Positions 8,502-16,244 of a stretch of 57,862 bases of DNA are shown in pieces (the stretch's first letter is position 1; the number at the start of each line of letters is the position of its first letter). The notes below the pieces were generated by a model. The model did no database searches. It saw nothing but the letters and a program-made list of their open reading frames with translations, and had not been told where the DNA came from. The translations under genes and the position numbers were made by a program. This DNA comes from an uncultured Acidimicrobiales bacterium (GTDB lineage Bacteria > Actinomycetota > Acidimicrobiia > Acidimicrobiales > SHLQ01). The stretch spans positions 1 through 57,862 of the forward strand of contig CALKGG010000019.1 of the NCBI GenBank assembly GCA_938084885.1, written 5' to 3'.

Positions 8502-9554
8502 GTGCTAAACACTAAGAACAAGCGATTGAATGCGGTACTGATTGGTACCGGCATGGTGGCTCAAACGCATTTAAGCGCTCTATCAGAATTATCGACCAGT
8601 GTTTGTTTGCAGGGCGTGTTATCGAAATCTCAATCGAATGCGAATCGATTTGCTGAACACGCCAGTAAATTACTGGGGTACCCGGTAGATGCCTATTCCA
8701 GTATCGAGCAGTTGTGCGAAAACAAGCAGATTGATTTTGCCATTGTGGTTACACCGCCTAATGCCCGCGCGCACCTAACGCAAATGTTGGCAACTCATGG
8801 CGTACACATTTTGATGGAAAAACCGATTGAGCGTAATAGCGTCGCGGCATTGGATATTGTAGAACTCTGCGAGCAACACACTATAAAACTTGGCATTGTG
8901 TTTCAGCATCGCATGCGAGAAGCTTCACAAAAACTAACGCAGGTTTTGAGTACCGGAACCCTGGGTCCAATACATATTGCCGAAGTTGTCGTGCCTTGGT
9001 GGCGGGATCAGTCTTACTATGATGAGCCCGGTCGCGGTAGTTATGAAAGAGATGGCGGAGGTGTTTTGATATCTCAGGCTATTCATACCTTAGAGCTAAT
9101 GCTCAGTTACACCGGGCCAGTTTCTTCCGTGCAGGCCATGGCCAGTTGCAGTACGTTTCATCAGATGGAAGCAGAAGATTACGTTAGCGCTGGATTACGA
9201 TTTGAGCACGGTGCTATCGGTTCGTTAATAGCGAGTACGGCAAGTTATCCGGGAGAAGCCGAACAGATCAAATTACATTGTGAGCACGCGGCTGCCACTT
9301 TAGGTTCAGGCATCTTAACGCTACAATGGCGTAACGGCGAGGTCGAGCAATTCGGAGAGCAGGCGTCGACGGGCGGTGGTGCTGACCCTATGGCGTTTAC
9401 ACACCATTGGCATAAAGCCATCATCGAGAATTTTACGACTGCCATTAAAAACAATACAGACCCCATAGTTACCGGCAGAACTGCACTGGGAGTGCAGCGA
9501 TTGATTGACGGTTTAATGGAGTCATCCAGGGTCAATGCGCTTGTACATCTTTAA
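8502..9554 (+). CDS. Gfo/Idh/MocA-family oxidoreductase (first of two)
   Basis: NAD(P)-dependent sugar or inositol dehydrogenase-type enzyme, 350 residues starting at a GTG. The Rossmann motif GTGMVAQTH is near residues 15-23 and the family EKP signature (MEKPIE) is near residue 107. The C-terminal domain has GGGVLISQAIHTLEL, with the catalytic His region typical of the family. It lies 15 bp after the DsbA-like gene and 8 bp before a second, only distantly similar Gfo/Idh gene. Substrate is unknown; a cyclitol, aldose or amino-sugar derivative is the family norm. Confidence 0.9.
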   Translation: MLNTKNKRLNAVLIGTGMVAQTHLSALSELSTSVCLQGVLSKSQSNANRFAEHASKLLGYPVDAYSSIEQLCENKQIDFAIVVTPPNARAHLTQMLATHGVHILMEKPIERNSVAALDIVELCEQHTIKLGIVFQHRMREASQKLTQVLSTGTLGPIHIAEVVVPWWRDQSYYDEPGRGSYERDGGGVLISQAIHTLELMLSYTGPVSSVQAMASCSTFHQMEAEDYVSAGLRFEHGAIGSLIASTASYPGEAEQIKLHCEHAAATLGSGILTLQWRNGEVEQFGEQASTGGGADPMAFTHHWHKAIIENFTTAIKNNTDPIVTGRTALGVQRLIDGLMESSRVNALVHL

Positions 9555-9562
9555 GTGAGCTT

Positions 9563-10624
9563 ATGCAGGCTACAAAAAAAATACGCTTCTCAGCCGTTGG
9601 TTTGGATCACCGCCATATTTATGGTCAAGTTGAAAACATGCTGCGTATTGGCTGTGAATTCGTTGCTTGGTGGACGCAAGGCAGCCCTGAAACTTTGGCA
9701 GGTTTTGCTAAACGGTTCCCTGACGCAAAACGTGTTAAAGATCGTTCTGAGCTGCTTGACGATGAGACTATCGATTTAATACTGATTGCCGCAGTTCCGT
9801 CTGAGCGTGCCGCTTTAGCGATCGAGGCGATGCAGCACGGTAAAGATGTCATGGTTGATAAACCTGGCTGTACCAGTTTAGACCAACTTGATGCGATTAA
9901 AGCCGCGGTAAAAACCACCGGTAAAATCTGGTCTATCGATTTTTCCGAGCGCTTCGAAGTTGCTTGCGTAACTAAAGCTGCAGAGTTAGTACAACAGGGT
10001 GCTATTGGGCGGGTTGTACAAACCGTGGGATTAGGCCCACACCGACTCAACATCGCTTCACGACCCCATTGGTTTTTCGAGCAGCGGTATTATGGCGGTA
10101 TTCTGTGTGACATCGCTTCGCATCAAATTGATCAGTTTTTGTTTTTTACCGACTCTACTGATGCATCTATTACGTTGGCATCCGCAGCCAATTACGCAAA
10201 CCCTGATCATCCGGGCCTACAGGACTTTGGTGAGATCGCACTGCGCAGTGAACAAGCGCGTGGCTACATTCGGGTTGATTGGTTTACGCCCGACGCATTG
10301 CCTACTTGGTGTGATGGTCGGTTAACCATTCTGGGTACAGATGGCTACATAGAGCTGCGAAAATATGTTGATATCGGTAGAAGCGATAGCACTGATCATT
10401 TGTATCTGGTTAATGGTAAACAACACGACTACATTCATTGCCCAGATGCTGGTTATCCTTATTTTGATGCCTTAGCTTATGATGTTTGTCATCGAACTGA
10501 AACTGCTATGGCTCAGTCCCATTGCTTCAAGGTGATGGAGCTTGCATTAAAGGCGCAAGCGATGGCTGATGGTGATGTCGATGTCGATGTCGATGTCGAT
10601 GTCCCGCCCCCCGGTTTGTCATGA
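9563..10624 (+). CDS. Gfo/Idh/MocA-family oxidoreductase (second), 3' end probably chimeric
   Basis: 353-residue reading frame. Residues 1 to about 335 are a good Gfo/Idh/MocA protein: an N-terminal Rossmann segment beginning RFSAVGLDHRHIYG, the DKP signature (MVDKPG) near residue 113 and GGILCDIASHQIDQF in the C-terminal domain. The last residues break the pattern. After ALKAQAMADG come five Asp-Val pairs encoded by (GATGTC)5 and then PPPGLS, whose codons are GC-rich like the downstream DNA. The natural C-terminus probably ended within a few residues of KAQAMAD, and the annotated stop belongs to the other genome. It is the last gene of the SDR operon as seen here. Confidence 0.8.
   Translation: MQATKKIRFSAVGLDHRHIYGQVENMLRIGCEFVAWWTQGSPETLAGFAKRFPDAKRVKDRSELLDDETIDLILIAAVPSERAALAIEAMQHGKDVMVDKPGCTSLDQLDAIKAAVKTTGKIWSIDFSERFEVACVTKAAELVQQGAIGRVVQTVGLGPHRLNIASRPHWFFEQRYYGGILCDIASHQIDQFLFFTDSTDASITLASAANYANPDHPGLQDFGEIALRSEQARGYIRVDWFTPDALPTWCDGRLTILGTDGYIELRKYVDIGRSDSTDHLYLVNGKQHDYIHCPDAGYPYFDALAYDVCHRTETAMAQSHCFKVMELALKAQAMADGDVDVDVDVDVPPPGLS
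10574..10603. repeat. (GATGTC)5 hexamer repeat at the composition break
   Basis: Five perfect tandem copies of GATGTC. Everything to the left has gammaproteobacterial-type genes and low GC; everything to the right begins with CCCGCCCCCCGG and is GC-rich actinobacterial-type DNA. A short tandem repeat at such a switch is a common point for false joining of two contigs. From 10,604 to 10,720 no gene is seen. Confidence 0.8.
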
Positions 10625-10720
10625 GCTTCGCAATTACACAACTGAGGATTCGGCGAAACGTATCTTGCGGAGAGCGTCGCCATTCGATGAAACTTGGCTT
10701 TCGATGAAGCTGGCGTTTCC

Positions 10721-11914
10721 ATGACCTCGCAACGTTCGCCCATGACACACCGCCGAAGCGCAGTGCTGTCGATGGGTTTCTTTGCGTTTCTTGTGCTGGT
10801 CGCCGGCGTTGGTGTGTGGGTCGGGTTTCGAGCCGAAACAGCAATTCTTCAGTCGCAGGCCGGCGAGGTTTCGACGTTCTCATCGGATCCCTCGGCACCG
10901 GGATTCCGGGCCTTTACCACGTCGAGCGACACTGCACTCGTGCTTCACACGGCGGTCCGACCCGGCATTGGCGCCGAGCTTGTTGGCGCCACGCTTTTGA
11001 CCGGGGCTGACGGCAGCGGCGGCGGTGCCGTGGTAACGGTACCGAGTAGCTTCTTTTCCGCTGATAGTTCGGGTCGTACCCTCGCCGATCTGTTCGAGAC
11101 GTCAGGTTTCGACTCGGTAATCGACGAGTTGCAAGTGGCATTTCAGATCGGTTTCGGCGACGTTGTGGTGCTCGATGCGTCGTCATGGACTGGCCTGATG
11201 ATCGCGGATCTGCCACTGACGCTGACCCTCAGAAATGACCTCGTTCGGCCGGTCGAGGTGAGCGAGCCTGATGGGGCCACCGAGGTGGTGTTGGAAGCAG
11301 GCACTCGGCCGTTCGATTTGCGCGAAATTGCCTTGGTTGCTGGCCATCGAAACCCGGGGGAGCCGTCGTTGGGGGTTGCGCTTCGCCAACAGCAGGTGTG
11401 GCGATCGTGGATCTCTCGGACGGCCGGGGCAGCCGAGCGACCAGATCTGTTCGAGCGGGAAAGCGGATTCGCCGAGCTGATTGGCGAGTTGGCAAGCGCC
11501 GAGGTTTCCTATCGAACCGCGCAAACGCGCACCATCCCCGCTGACGACCCAAGCGCCACGACCTATGAGGCTGATCTCGAGAGCTTGGGCGACCTGATCT
11601 CTCAGATCGTGCCGTTTCCAGAGTCGTCACCGTTGGTTGATCGCCCGTCGGTGCTGCTTCTCGATACTTCACTCGGAACAGTGGACCAGCTCCCGGTGGT
11701 ATCTGCAGTGACCAGGGCGGGAGGTTTGGTGACGGTGCTGGGCAACAGCGATGGCGTGACACCGCTCGATCTTGAGGTCCAGGTGCACGATGCGTCGGCT
11801 GCCGGCGTTGCGCGAGAGATCGCCGACCGGTTGGGTTATCCCGACCCGCGTACGGTGCCGCTCGAAGATGCCACGACATCGATCACAGTGGTCGCTGGTA
11901 GCGGCACTGGTTGA
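10721..11914 (+). CDS. Membrane-anchored protein with LytR C-terminal-like domain
   Basis: 397-residue protein with one N-terminal membrane helix (roughly residues 14-37), a long extracytoplasmic region and a C-terminal domain that starts near residue 300 with VDRPSVLLLDTS and ends in VPLEDATTSITVVAG. That end resembles the LytR C-terminal domain (strand-rich, with a GNSDGV loop and a TxITVVAG-type final strand). In many actinobacteria a LytR-type protein lies between nadD and rsfS, and here rsfS follows 103 bp downstream. The expected upstream nadD is missing, consistent with the break at 10.6 kb. The frame is open from a TTG at 10694; ATG at 10721 or 10742 is more likely, without a clear Shine-Dalgarno. 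Function: probably cell-envelope; no catalytic motif of the LytR-CpsA-Psr type is present. Confidence 0.55.
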   Translation: MTSQRSPMTHRRSAVLSMGFFAFLVLVAGVGVWVGFRAETAILQSQAGEVSTFSSDPSAPGFRAFTTSSDTALVLHTAVRPGIGAELVGATLLTGADGSGGGAVVTVPSSFFSADSSGRTLADLFETSGFDSVIDELQVAFQIGFGDVVVLDASSWTGLMIADLPLTLTLRNDLVRPVEVSEPDGATEVVLEAGTRPFDLREIALVAGHRNPGEPSLGVALRQQQVWRSWISRTAGAAERPDLFERESGFAELIGELASAEVSYRTAQTRTIPADDPSATTYEADLESLGDLISQIVPFPESSPLVDRPSVLLLDTSLGTVDQLPVVSAVTRAGGLVTVLGNSDGVTPLDLEVQVHDASAAGVAREIADRLGYPDPRTVPLEDATTSITVVAGSGTG

Positions 11915-12017
11915 TCATTCAGTTGCACGGTCTTTCGCATCGGGCCATAGCATCGATGGTTGTGTTGATCTTCACCTCATCAGAACGCCGCACCTTTTAC
12001 CTCGATGCAGGTGCCCT

Positions 12018-12413
12018 ATGAGCATGGATAGCGAGGTCGTCGACTGGGCCATCACGGCTGCTCGTGCTGCCGAGGACAAGCTCGCGGTTAACACGCTCAT
12101 TGTCGATGTTGGTGAAGTGCTAGGGATTACCGACTTCTTTTTGATCACTGCGGGTTCGAACCCACGACAGGTTCGGGCAATTGCGAACAATATCGAGGAG
12201 ATGGTCGCTCGCACGGGTGGTCCGCACACACTTCGCAAGGAAGGTCACGACACGTTCGAATGGGTCCTGCTCGATTTTGGCAGCTTCATTTGCCACGTCT
12301 TTGTGGAGGAGCATCGTGCCTACTATGAGCTTGAACGCTTGTGGGGCGACCGTCCGCGGGTGGCGTGGGCGCAAGACAATCCAGCGGAAGCAAGTTCGGA
12401 CGAAGAGGAATAG
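12018..12413 (+). CDS. rsfS: Ribosomal silencing factor RsfS
   Basis: Binds ribosomal protein uL14 and blocks joining of the 30S and 50S subunits under starvation. 131 residues, normal family length. Typical motifs: AEDKLAVNTLIVDV near the N-terminus, ITDFFLITAGSNPRQVRAIA near residue 40 and GSFICHVFVEEHRAYYELERLWGD near residue 95, of which the HVF and YYELERLW parts are diagnostic. The frame is open much further upstream, but the ATG at 12018 follows CAGGTG at proper distance and begins MSMDSEVVDWA, matching the family. An acidic tail of about 15 residues is unremarkable. Confidence 0.95.
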   Translation: MSMDSEVVDWAITAARAAEDKLAVNTLIVDVGEVLGITDFFLITAGSNPRQVRAIANNIEEMVARTGGPHTLRKEGHDTFEWVLLDFGSFICHVFVEEHRAYYELERLWGDRPRVAWAQDNPAEASSDEEE

Positions 12414-12515
12414 AACTCGGGTTCGAACGACGTTCGATACGTTGAGTCTTCGCCTAGCGATGTTTGGAGCCGTTAGGCGAGAAACTCGGGTTCGAACGAA
12501 GTTCGATACGTGGAG
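12414..12515. repeat. Pair of 33-bp direct repeats flanking a hairpin, abutting tRNA-Ala
   Basis: Copies at 12414-12446 and 12483-12515 differ at two positions. Each contains TCGAAC-GAM-GTTCGA, a 6-bp inverted repeat with a 3-nt loop (GAC in the first, GAA in the second). Between them TCGCCTA (12450-12456) can pair with TAGGCGA (12474-12480). The second copy overlaps the last five bases of the tRNA-Ala gene. Read from the tRNA, the set would form three hairpins in its 3' trailer. Confidence 0.75.
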
Positions 12516-12583
12516 CTTAGGGGAATTGAACCCCTGACCTCTTCCATGCCATGGAAGCGCTCTACCAACTGAGCTAAAGCCCC
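12511..12583 (-). tRNA. tRNA-Ala (anticodon GGC)
   Basis: Minus-strand 73-nt cloverleaf: acceptor GGGGCTT pairs with AAGCTCC (one G-T pair), D-arm GCTC...GAGC, anticodon stem CTTCC/GGAAG around ATGGCAT with anticodon GGC, T-arm AGGGG-TTCAATT-CCCCT, discriminator A. CCA is not encoded. It reads alanine GCC/GCU codons. Confidence 0.95.
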
Positions 12584-12755
12584 GTAACGGAGTTTGAAGA
12601 CTATCAGCTAGCGTCCGGATCACACCAAAAAGTTGTGTGCGCAACGTCGACGGTAGGTCTGATGGAATGGCGTGAATCAGGCTTAGGGGACGCTCCCCGT
12701 TGCCGATAGGCAGAGAGGTCATAGCCTCGATTGTCGGCGGCGGATCGAGAAGTGG

Positions 12756-13781
12756 ATGAGCGTGTCAGTGTTTCAAGAGCTTGCAGCAGATCTGTTTGGT
12801 CTGGAACCAATCGGCGCTGCCCGTGTGGTGGATGCAGGCAACATCAATCGGACCGCAGTCATTTCCACCAAAGACGGCGACTTCGTCCTACAGGACATCA
12901 ACACGGCGATCTTCACCGATCCTGATGCGCTGATGAGCAATGCCGAGAAGATCGTCGAGCGGCAGCGGGCGGTCAATCTGGCGACGATCGAGTTGGTGAC
13001 GACCGTCAGTGGCGCGCTTACGGCACCCTTTGAAGGGTCGCTGTGGCGTTGCTATTGCTTTGTCGAGGGGGAGGCAACGCCGCCGATCGAGAATCGTGAC
13101 GACGCGCAGTCGACGGCTCGAGCGTTCGGACGTTATGCAAAGGCGGTTGATGGGTTGGGGTTGGTCGAGCACCTTGTGAACTATCACGATTTCGACGGTC
13201 GGGTTTCGGCCTTCGCCGACGCGATCGAGTTGGATGCGGTTGGTCGCCTCGAACGCTGCGAGCAGTATGTGGACGAGTTGTTGGCAATGGTCGACCGGAT
13301 GCGAGTCACGTCTGCATTTGCGGCGTGGCGAGAAGTGCCTGTCCGCAACGCACACAACGACGCGAAGGGCCCGAATTGTATTATTGGGAAGTCGGGGCGA
13401 ACGATCATCGATCTCGATACGACGATGCCGGGCACGGTGCTGTCCGATATTGGCGAGCTCGTACGGTCCAGTACGAGGTCGCTCACCGAGGCCGGTCCAG
13501 ACGAGTTGATGGCACAGATCGCGTCGGTCAATCGCGGCTTTCTTGCCGGGTATGGCGATGAGCTGACCGACGCCGAGAACGCGTCGATGTTGCTTGCGGG
13601 CCCGTTGTTGACCGTCGAGAACGCTGTGCGATTCATGGCCGATCACCTAGCGGGCGATACCTACTACGGGGCGGCGTCGATTGATCAAAATTTGGATCGG
13701 GCCGTCATTCAGTTGCGTCTGGCGGAGCGGTTGGTCGAAGCGATCGAGCTCGCAACCTCTGGGGCGCTCGGCGCAGCCTGA
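12756..13781 (+). CDS. APH-fold sugar kinase, N-acetylhexosamine 1-kinase-like
   Basis: 341-residue phosphotransferase-family protein. The catalytic loop HNDAKGPN lies at residues 200-207 and the metal-binding IDLDTTMPG at 218-226. The combination HND-K-x-N followed by IDLDTxMPG is typical of NahK-type kinases that phosphorylate the anomeric carbon of N-acetylhexosamines, and differs from the HGD/DWE pattern of other APH proteins. An N-terminal GNINRT loop near residue 29 would hold ATP. The ATG at 12756 is preferred; a weak GAGAAG lies upstream. It stands alone between tRNA-Ala and a convergent gene. The exact sugar is not certain. Confidence 0.75.
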   Translation: MSVSVFQELAADLFGLEPIGAARVVDAGNINRTAVISTKDGDFVLQDINTAIFTDPDALMSNAEKIVERQRAVNLATIELVTTVSGALTAPFEGSLWRCYCFVEGEATPPIENRDDAQSTARAFGRYAKAVDGLGLVEHLVNYHDFDGRVSAFADAIELDAVGRLERCEQYVDELLAMVDRMRVTSAFAAWREVPVRNAHNDAKGPNCIIGKSGRTIIDLDTTMPGTVLSDIGELVRSSTRSLTEAGPDELMAQIASVNRGFLAGYGDELTDAENASMLLAGPLLTVENAVRFMADHLAGDTYYGAASIDQNLDRAVIQLRLAERLVEAIELATSGALGAA

Positions 13782-13821
13782 GACGGGTTCGTTGCCGAAG
13801 CTGACGAGGCAATGCGGTGTG

Positions 13822-14226
13822 CTATTCGAGGACGATGGATTCGCAGAAGACGCGTCCGTCGCGGACTGGTTCGATCGAGATTGAATAGAACTGTTCGGCG
13901 AGGCCCTCGGTCGACGTTGACTCGATCACGCTGTCGGACACTCGAACAAGGTTGCTCGGGTCGACGAGGTTGCCTGCGTTCCACACGTGTGTGTACTGGG
14001 CGTAGGTGTCTTCATCGCCGTCGACGATGGTGATCTGTACCCGATCGGTGTCGCCAATCTGCGCGAGGCGACAGTCGATAGCGTCGGTGTCGCCAACGAC
14101 GGGAACATCGACGCCGGGCAGGTTCGCCCAGGCTGGCAAGTCAATAATGTCGCCGCCTGCGAGCGCAGCGAGTATCAGGAGTGCAGCGACTACTCCGCTG
14201 GCGCCGAACGCCAACTTCTTTTTCAC
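13822..14226 (-). CDS. Small membrane-anchored extracytoplasmic protein, unknown function
   Basis: 134-residue protein with a KKK-preceded membrane helix (about residues 8-24, rich in Ala, Leu and Val), then a soluble domain of about 110 residues. The domain has two Cys (DCRLAQ and FCESIV) that could form a disulfide. The start GTG overlaps the stop of the upstream kinase gene in a GTGA arrangement, so the two are translationally coupled; a longer frame reaching 14286 would run inside the kinase gene and is rejected. I do not recognise the family. It is not a lipoprotein, as no lipobox is present. Confidence 0.6.
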   Translation of the reverse strand: MKKKLAFGASGVVAALLILAALAGGDIIDLPAWANLPGVDVPVVGDTDAIDCRLAQIGDTDRVQITIVDGDEDTYAQYTHVWNAGNLVDPSNLVRVSDSVIESTSTEGLAEQFYSISIEPVRDGRVFCESIVLE

Positions 14227-15302
14227 GTATCTGCTCCAATGAGGTCGAGTGCCTGGGCGGCGAGGGCGGTGACCCTGTCCGCCCACTCATCGACATCGAA
14301 GTCGTCGTCATTGCCCATTGCTCCGGCTCGATAGCGGTCGACGACCCCATCGAGGATGCAGGCGAGACGCCATGTGGCGAATGCTTGGTAGTAGCCAACG
14401 TTGCCGACCGAGCGTCCTGCGGCATCTTCGTAGATGGCGACAACTTCGTCGCGTTCGATAAACCCGTCGGCAAGCGTTGGTGGCTCGTCGAGTGCGATGA
14501 CGGCGTCGCCGGGACGGGTCCAATAGGTGAGCATCGCGCCAAGGTCGGCGAGCGGGTCGCCGAGCGTGGTGAGCTCCCAATCGAGTACGGCAATGACCGC
14601 CCCGGCAGTGTTGACAATGGTGTTATCGAGGCGGTAATCGCCGTGGACCAGCCGGGCGGGACCTTCGGCGGGCATCGACGCAACGAGCTTCTCGTGAGCG
14701 CTGATAATCAGCGGGTCTGTGGGCGATTCGACGGCATCGACCTGTCGACGCCAGCGTCGAAGCTGGCGTTCGATGTATCCATCGCGTTTGGCGAAGTCGC
14801 CGAGGCCGACCTCGTCGATGTCGACATGGTGGATCTTTGCAAGATTCTCGACGGTCGAGATGCCCATTGCCCGGCGAGTCTCGAGGTCGAACGTTTCGGC
14901 TGTGCCTTTACCTCGCACGACCGTGCCATCGACCCATTCCATGACATAGAACGGTGCGCCGATGACCGAGACGTCGGTGCACATGCCAACCATGGCCGGT
15001 ACGGGAACAGCGGTTGGTGCGAGTGCCGACATCACCCGATGTTCGCGGGCCATGTCGTGAGCGGTTGCGAGCACATGGCCGGTCGGTGGGCGTCGCAATG
15101 CCCATTCGTTTCCGCCCTCGTCGCTGACACGAAAGGTCAGGTTTGATCGGCCACCGGCGATCTGGTCGAACAACAACGAACCAACAACCTCGCCGCCGGT
15201 CTCGGTCATTGCCGCGCCTAACCACTCGGTGACGGCGCCGACATCGATGCCAGCAGGAGCGTCGTTTGTGTTGTTGGCGGGTCTCGTTGGATCGGTGCTC
15301 AC
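14223..15302 (-). CDS. ACAD10/11-type aminoglycoside-phosphotransferase-fold kinase
   Basis: 359-residue cytosolic phosphotransferase. HGDYRLDN is at residues 220-227 (catalytic Asp222) and DWE at 241-243 (metal-binding Asp). AGGRSNLTFRV near residue 49 corresponds to the nucleotide loop. The pattern IAGGRSNLT, LRRPPTGHVL and HGDYRLDN is that of the kinases found beside, or fused to, acyl-CoA dehydrogenases in many actinobacteria (the kinase half of ACAD10/11, which phosphorylates 4-hydroxy acyl-CoA). No acyl-CoA dehydrogenase gene is present here. The frame is open to 15569, but the first 89 codons overlap the divergent thioredoxin gene, so the GTG at 15302 is taken as start. Confidence 0.8.
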   Translation of the reverse strand: MSTDPTRPANNTNDAPAGIDVGAVTEWLGAAMTETGGEVVGSLLFDQIAGGRSNLTFRVSDEGGNEWALRRPPTGHVLATAHDMAREHRVMSALAPTAVPVPAMVGMCTDVSVIGAPFYVMEWVDGTVVRGKGTAETFDLETRRAMGISTVENLAKIHHVDIDEVGLGDFAKRDGYIERQLRRWRRQVDAVESPTDPLIISAHEKLVASMPAEGPARLVHGDYRLDNTIVNTAGAVIAVLDWELTTLGDPLADLGAMLTYWTRPGDAVIALDEPPTLADGFIERDEVVAIYEDAAGRSVGNVGYYQAFATWRLACILDGVVDRYRAGAMGNDDDFDVDEWADRVTALAAQALDLIGADT

Positions 15303-15402
15303 GATTGCATAGTAGGTCAGGTGCTGTCGCGGCGAGCAGTAGGCGCCGACCGAGCCGTGGGAGGATACGCTTTCGACAGTCCTGCAATTCTTGGAGTTCT
15401 CA

Positions 15403-16155
15403 ATGGCTGATGTAACCGACGCAACGTTCGAAACCAATGTGGTCGAACGATCAAAGACCGTGCCTGTTGTCGTCGACCTCTGGGCACCGTGGTGTGGCCC
15501 GTGCCAGTCGTTGGGGCCGATCCTTGAGAAGGTCATTGGCGAGACCGAAGGCTTGGTCGAGCTGGCCAAGGTCGATGTCGACCAGAACCCAACGGTGTCG
15601 CAGGCGTTTCAGGTGCAGTCGATTCCTGCGGTGTATGCAATGTACGACGGCAAGGTTGTCAATGGTTTCATGGGCGCTCAGGGCGAGCCCGAGGTGGTGA
15701 AGTTCGTTCAAGAACTGATCGATCTCGCCGCGAATGGTGACGGCGTCGCAACCGACCCAACCGACCCAACCGACCCAACCGACCCAACCGACCCAACCGA
15801 CCCAACCGACCCAACCGATTCGAGTAACGATGCTGCGCCTGGCGACCACGCCGATAGCGAGGCCCCGCACGGAAATGTCGAACAAGCTCCCCAGCACGCA
15901 GCTCCAGCTGCAAGCCAGGCACTACGGCCCGACGCAGTCATTTCTGAGCCGGGCATGGTGCCGCCGCCTGCAGCGGGTCCAACGCTGACCGCCGCTGAAG
16001 CACAAGCTGTTGAGGAAGAGCTCCAGGCGTTGCTCCTTCGGGTAAAGGGTGACGATGATGCCCGTCAGCGCTACCTCGAATTGCTCGATCAACTCGGTCC
16101 CGATGACTCTCGCACCAACGACTATCGACGAAAGTTGGCAACGGCGCTGTTCTAG
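15403..16155 (+). CDS. Thioredoxin-domain co-chaperone (CnoX/YbbN-like) with Thr-Asp-Pro repeat linker
   Basis: 250-residue fusion protein. Residues 1-110 are a thioredoxin domain with WCGPC at 30-34 and cis-Pro in SIPAVYAM. Residues 117-137 are seven exact Thr-Asp-Pro triplets. A Pro/Ala-rich linker follows, and residues 190-250 form a helical tetratricopeptide-like end (LTAAEAQAVEEELQALLL and RQRYLELLDQLG, then a conserved-looking Tyr-Arg-Arg-Lys-Leu-Ala end). Thioredoxin plus TPR is the layout of YbbN/CnoX, which guards proteins from oxidative damage and hands them to chaperones. The ATG at 15403 has GGAG upstream; a TTG four codons before it lies in that Shine-Dalgarno. It diverges from the kinase at 14223-15302. 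Confidence 0.85.
   Translation: MADVTDATFETNVVERSKTVPVVVDLWAPWCGPCQSLGPILEKVIGETEGLVELAKVDVDQNPTVSQAFQVQSIPAVYAMYDGKVVNGFMGAQGEPEVVKFVQELIDLAANGDGVATDPTDPTDPTDPTDPTDPTDPTDSSNDAAPGDHADSEAPHGNVEQAPQHAAPAASQALRPDAVISEPGMVPPPAAGPTLTAAEAQAVEEELQALLLRVKGDDDARQRYLELLDQLGPDDSRTNDYRRKLATALF
15751..15813 (+). repeat. 9-bp tandem repeat, seven perfect copies
   Basis: ACCGACCCA repeated seven times, encoding Thr-Asp-Pro inside the thioredoxin co-chaperone, followed by a partial eighth copy. Unit length is a multiple of three, so copy-number change would alter linker length without a frameshift. Confidence 0.97.
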
Positions 16156-16244
16156 CCCGGGCTTGGGGTAGCGCGGCGAGCGGCTGCTATTGTTCGCGGT
16201 GAAAGCACTTCCCCCTTGTTTTCATCACATAGAGGAAGTTTGCG

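Noticed and set aside
1..10573. A gammaproteobacterial genomic island inserted into an actinobacterium
   Set aside because: No integrase, att site or tRNA lies at the break, and the join is on a simple repeat in the middle of a coding end; misassembly explains it with fewer assumptions, though transfer is not excluded.
12421..12438. TCGAAC-N3-GTTCGA as a LexA (SOS) box
   Set aside because: Actinobacterial SOS boxes have four bases between GAAC and GTTC; here there are three, and the site occurs in repeat copies after a tRNA.
15751..15813. CRISPR-like array
   Set aside because: It is a 9-bp tandem repeat without spacers, inside a coding region; no CRISPR or cas gene occurs in the window.
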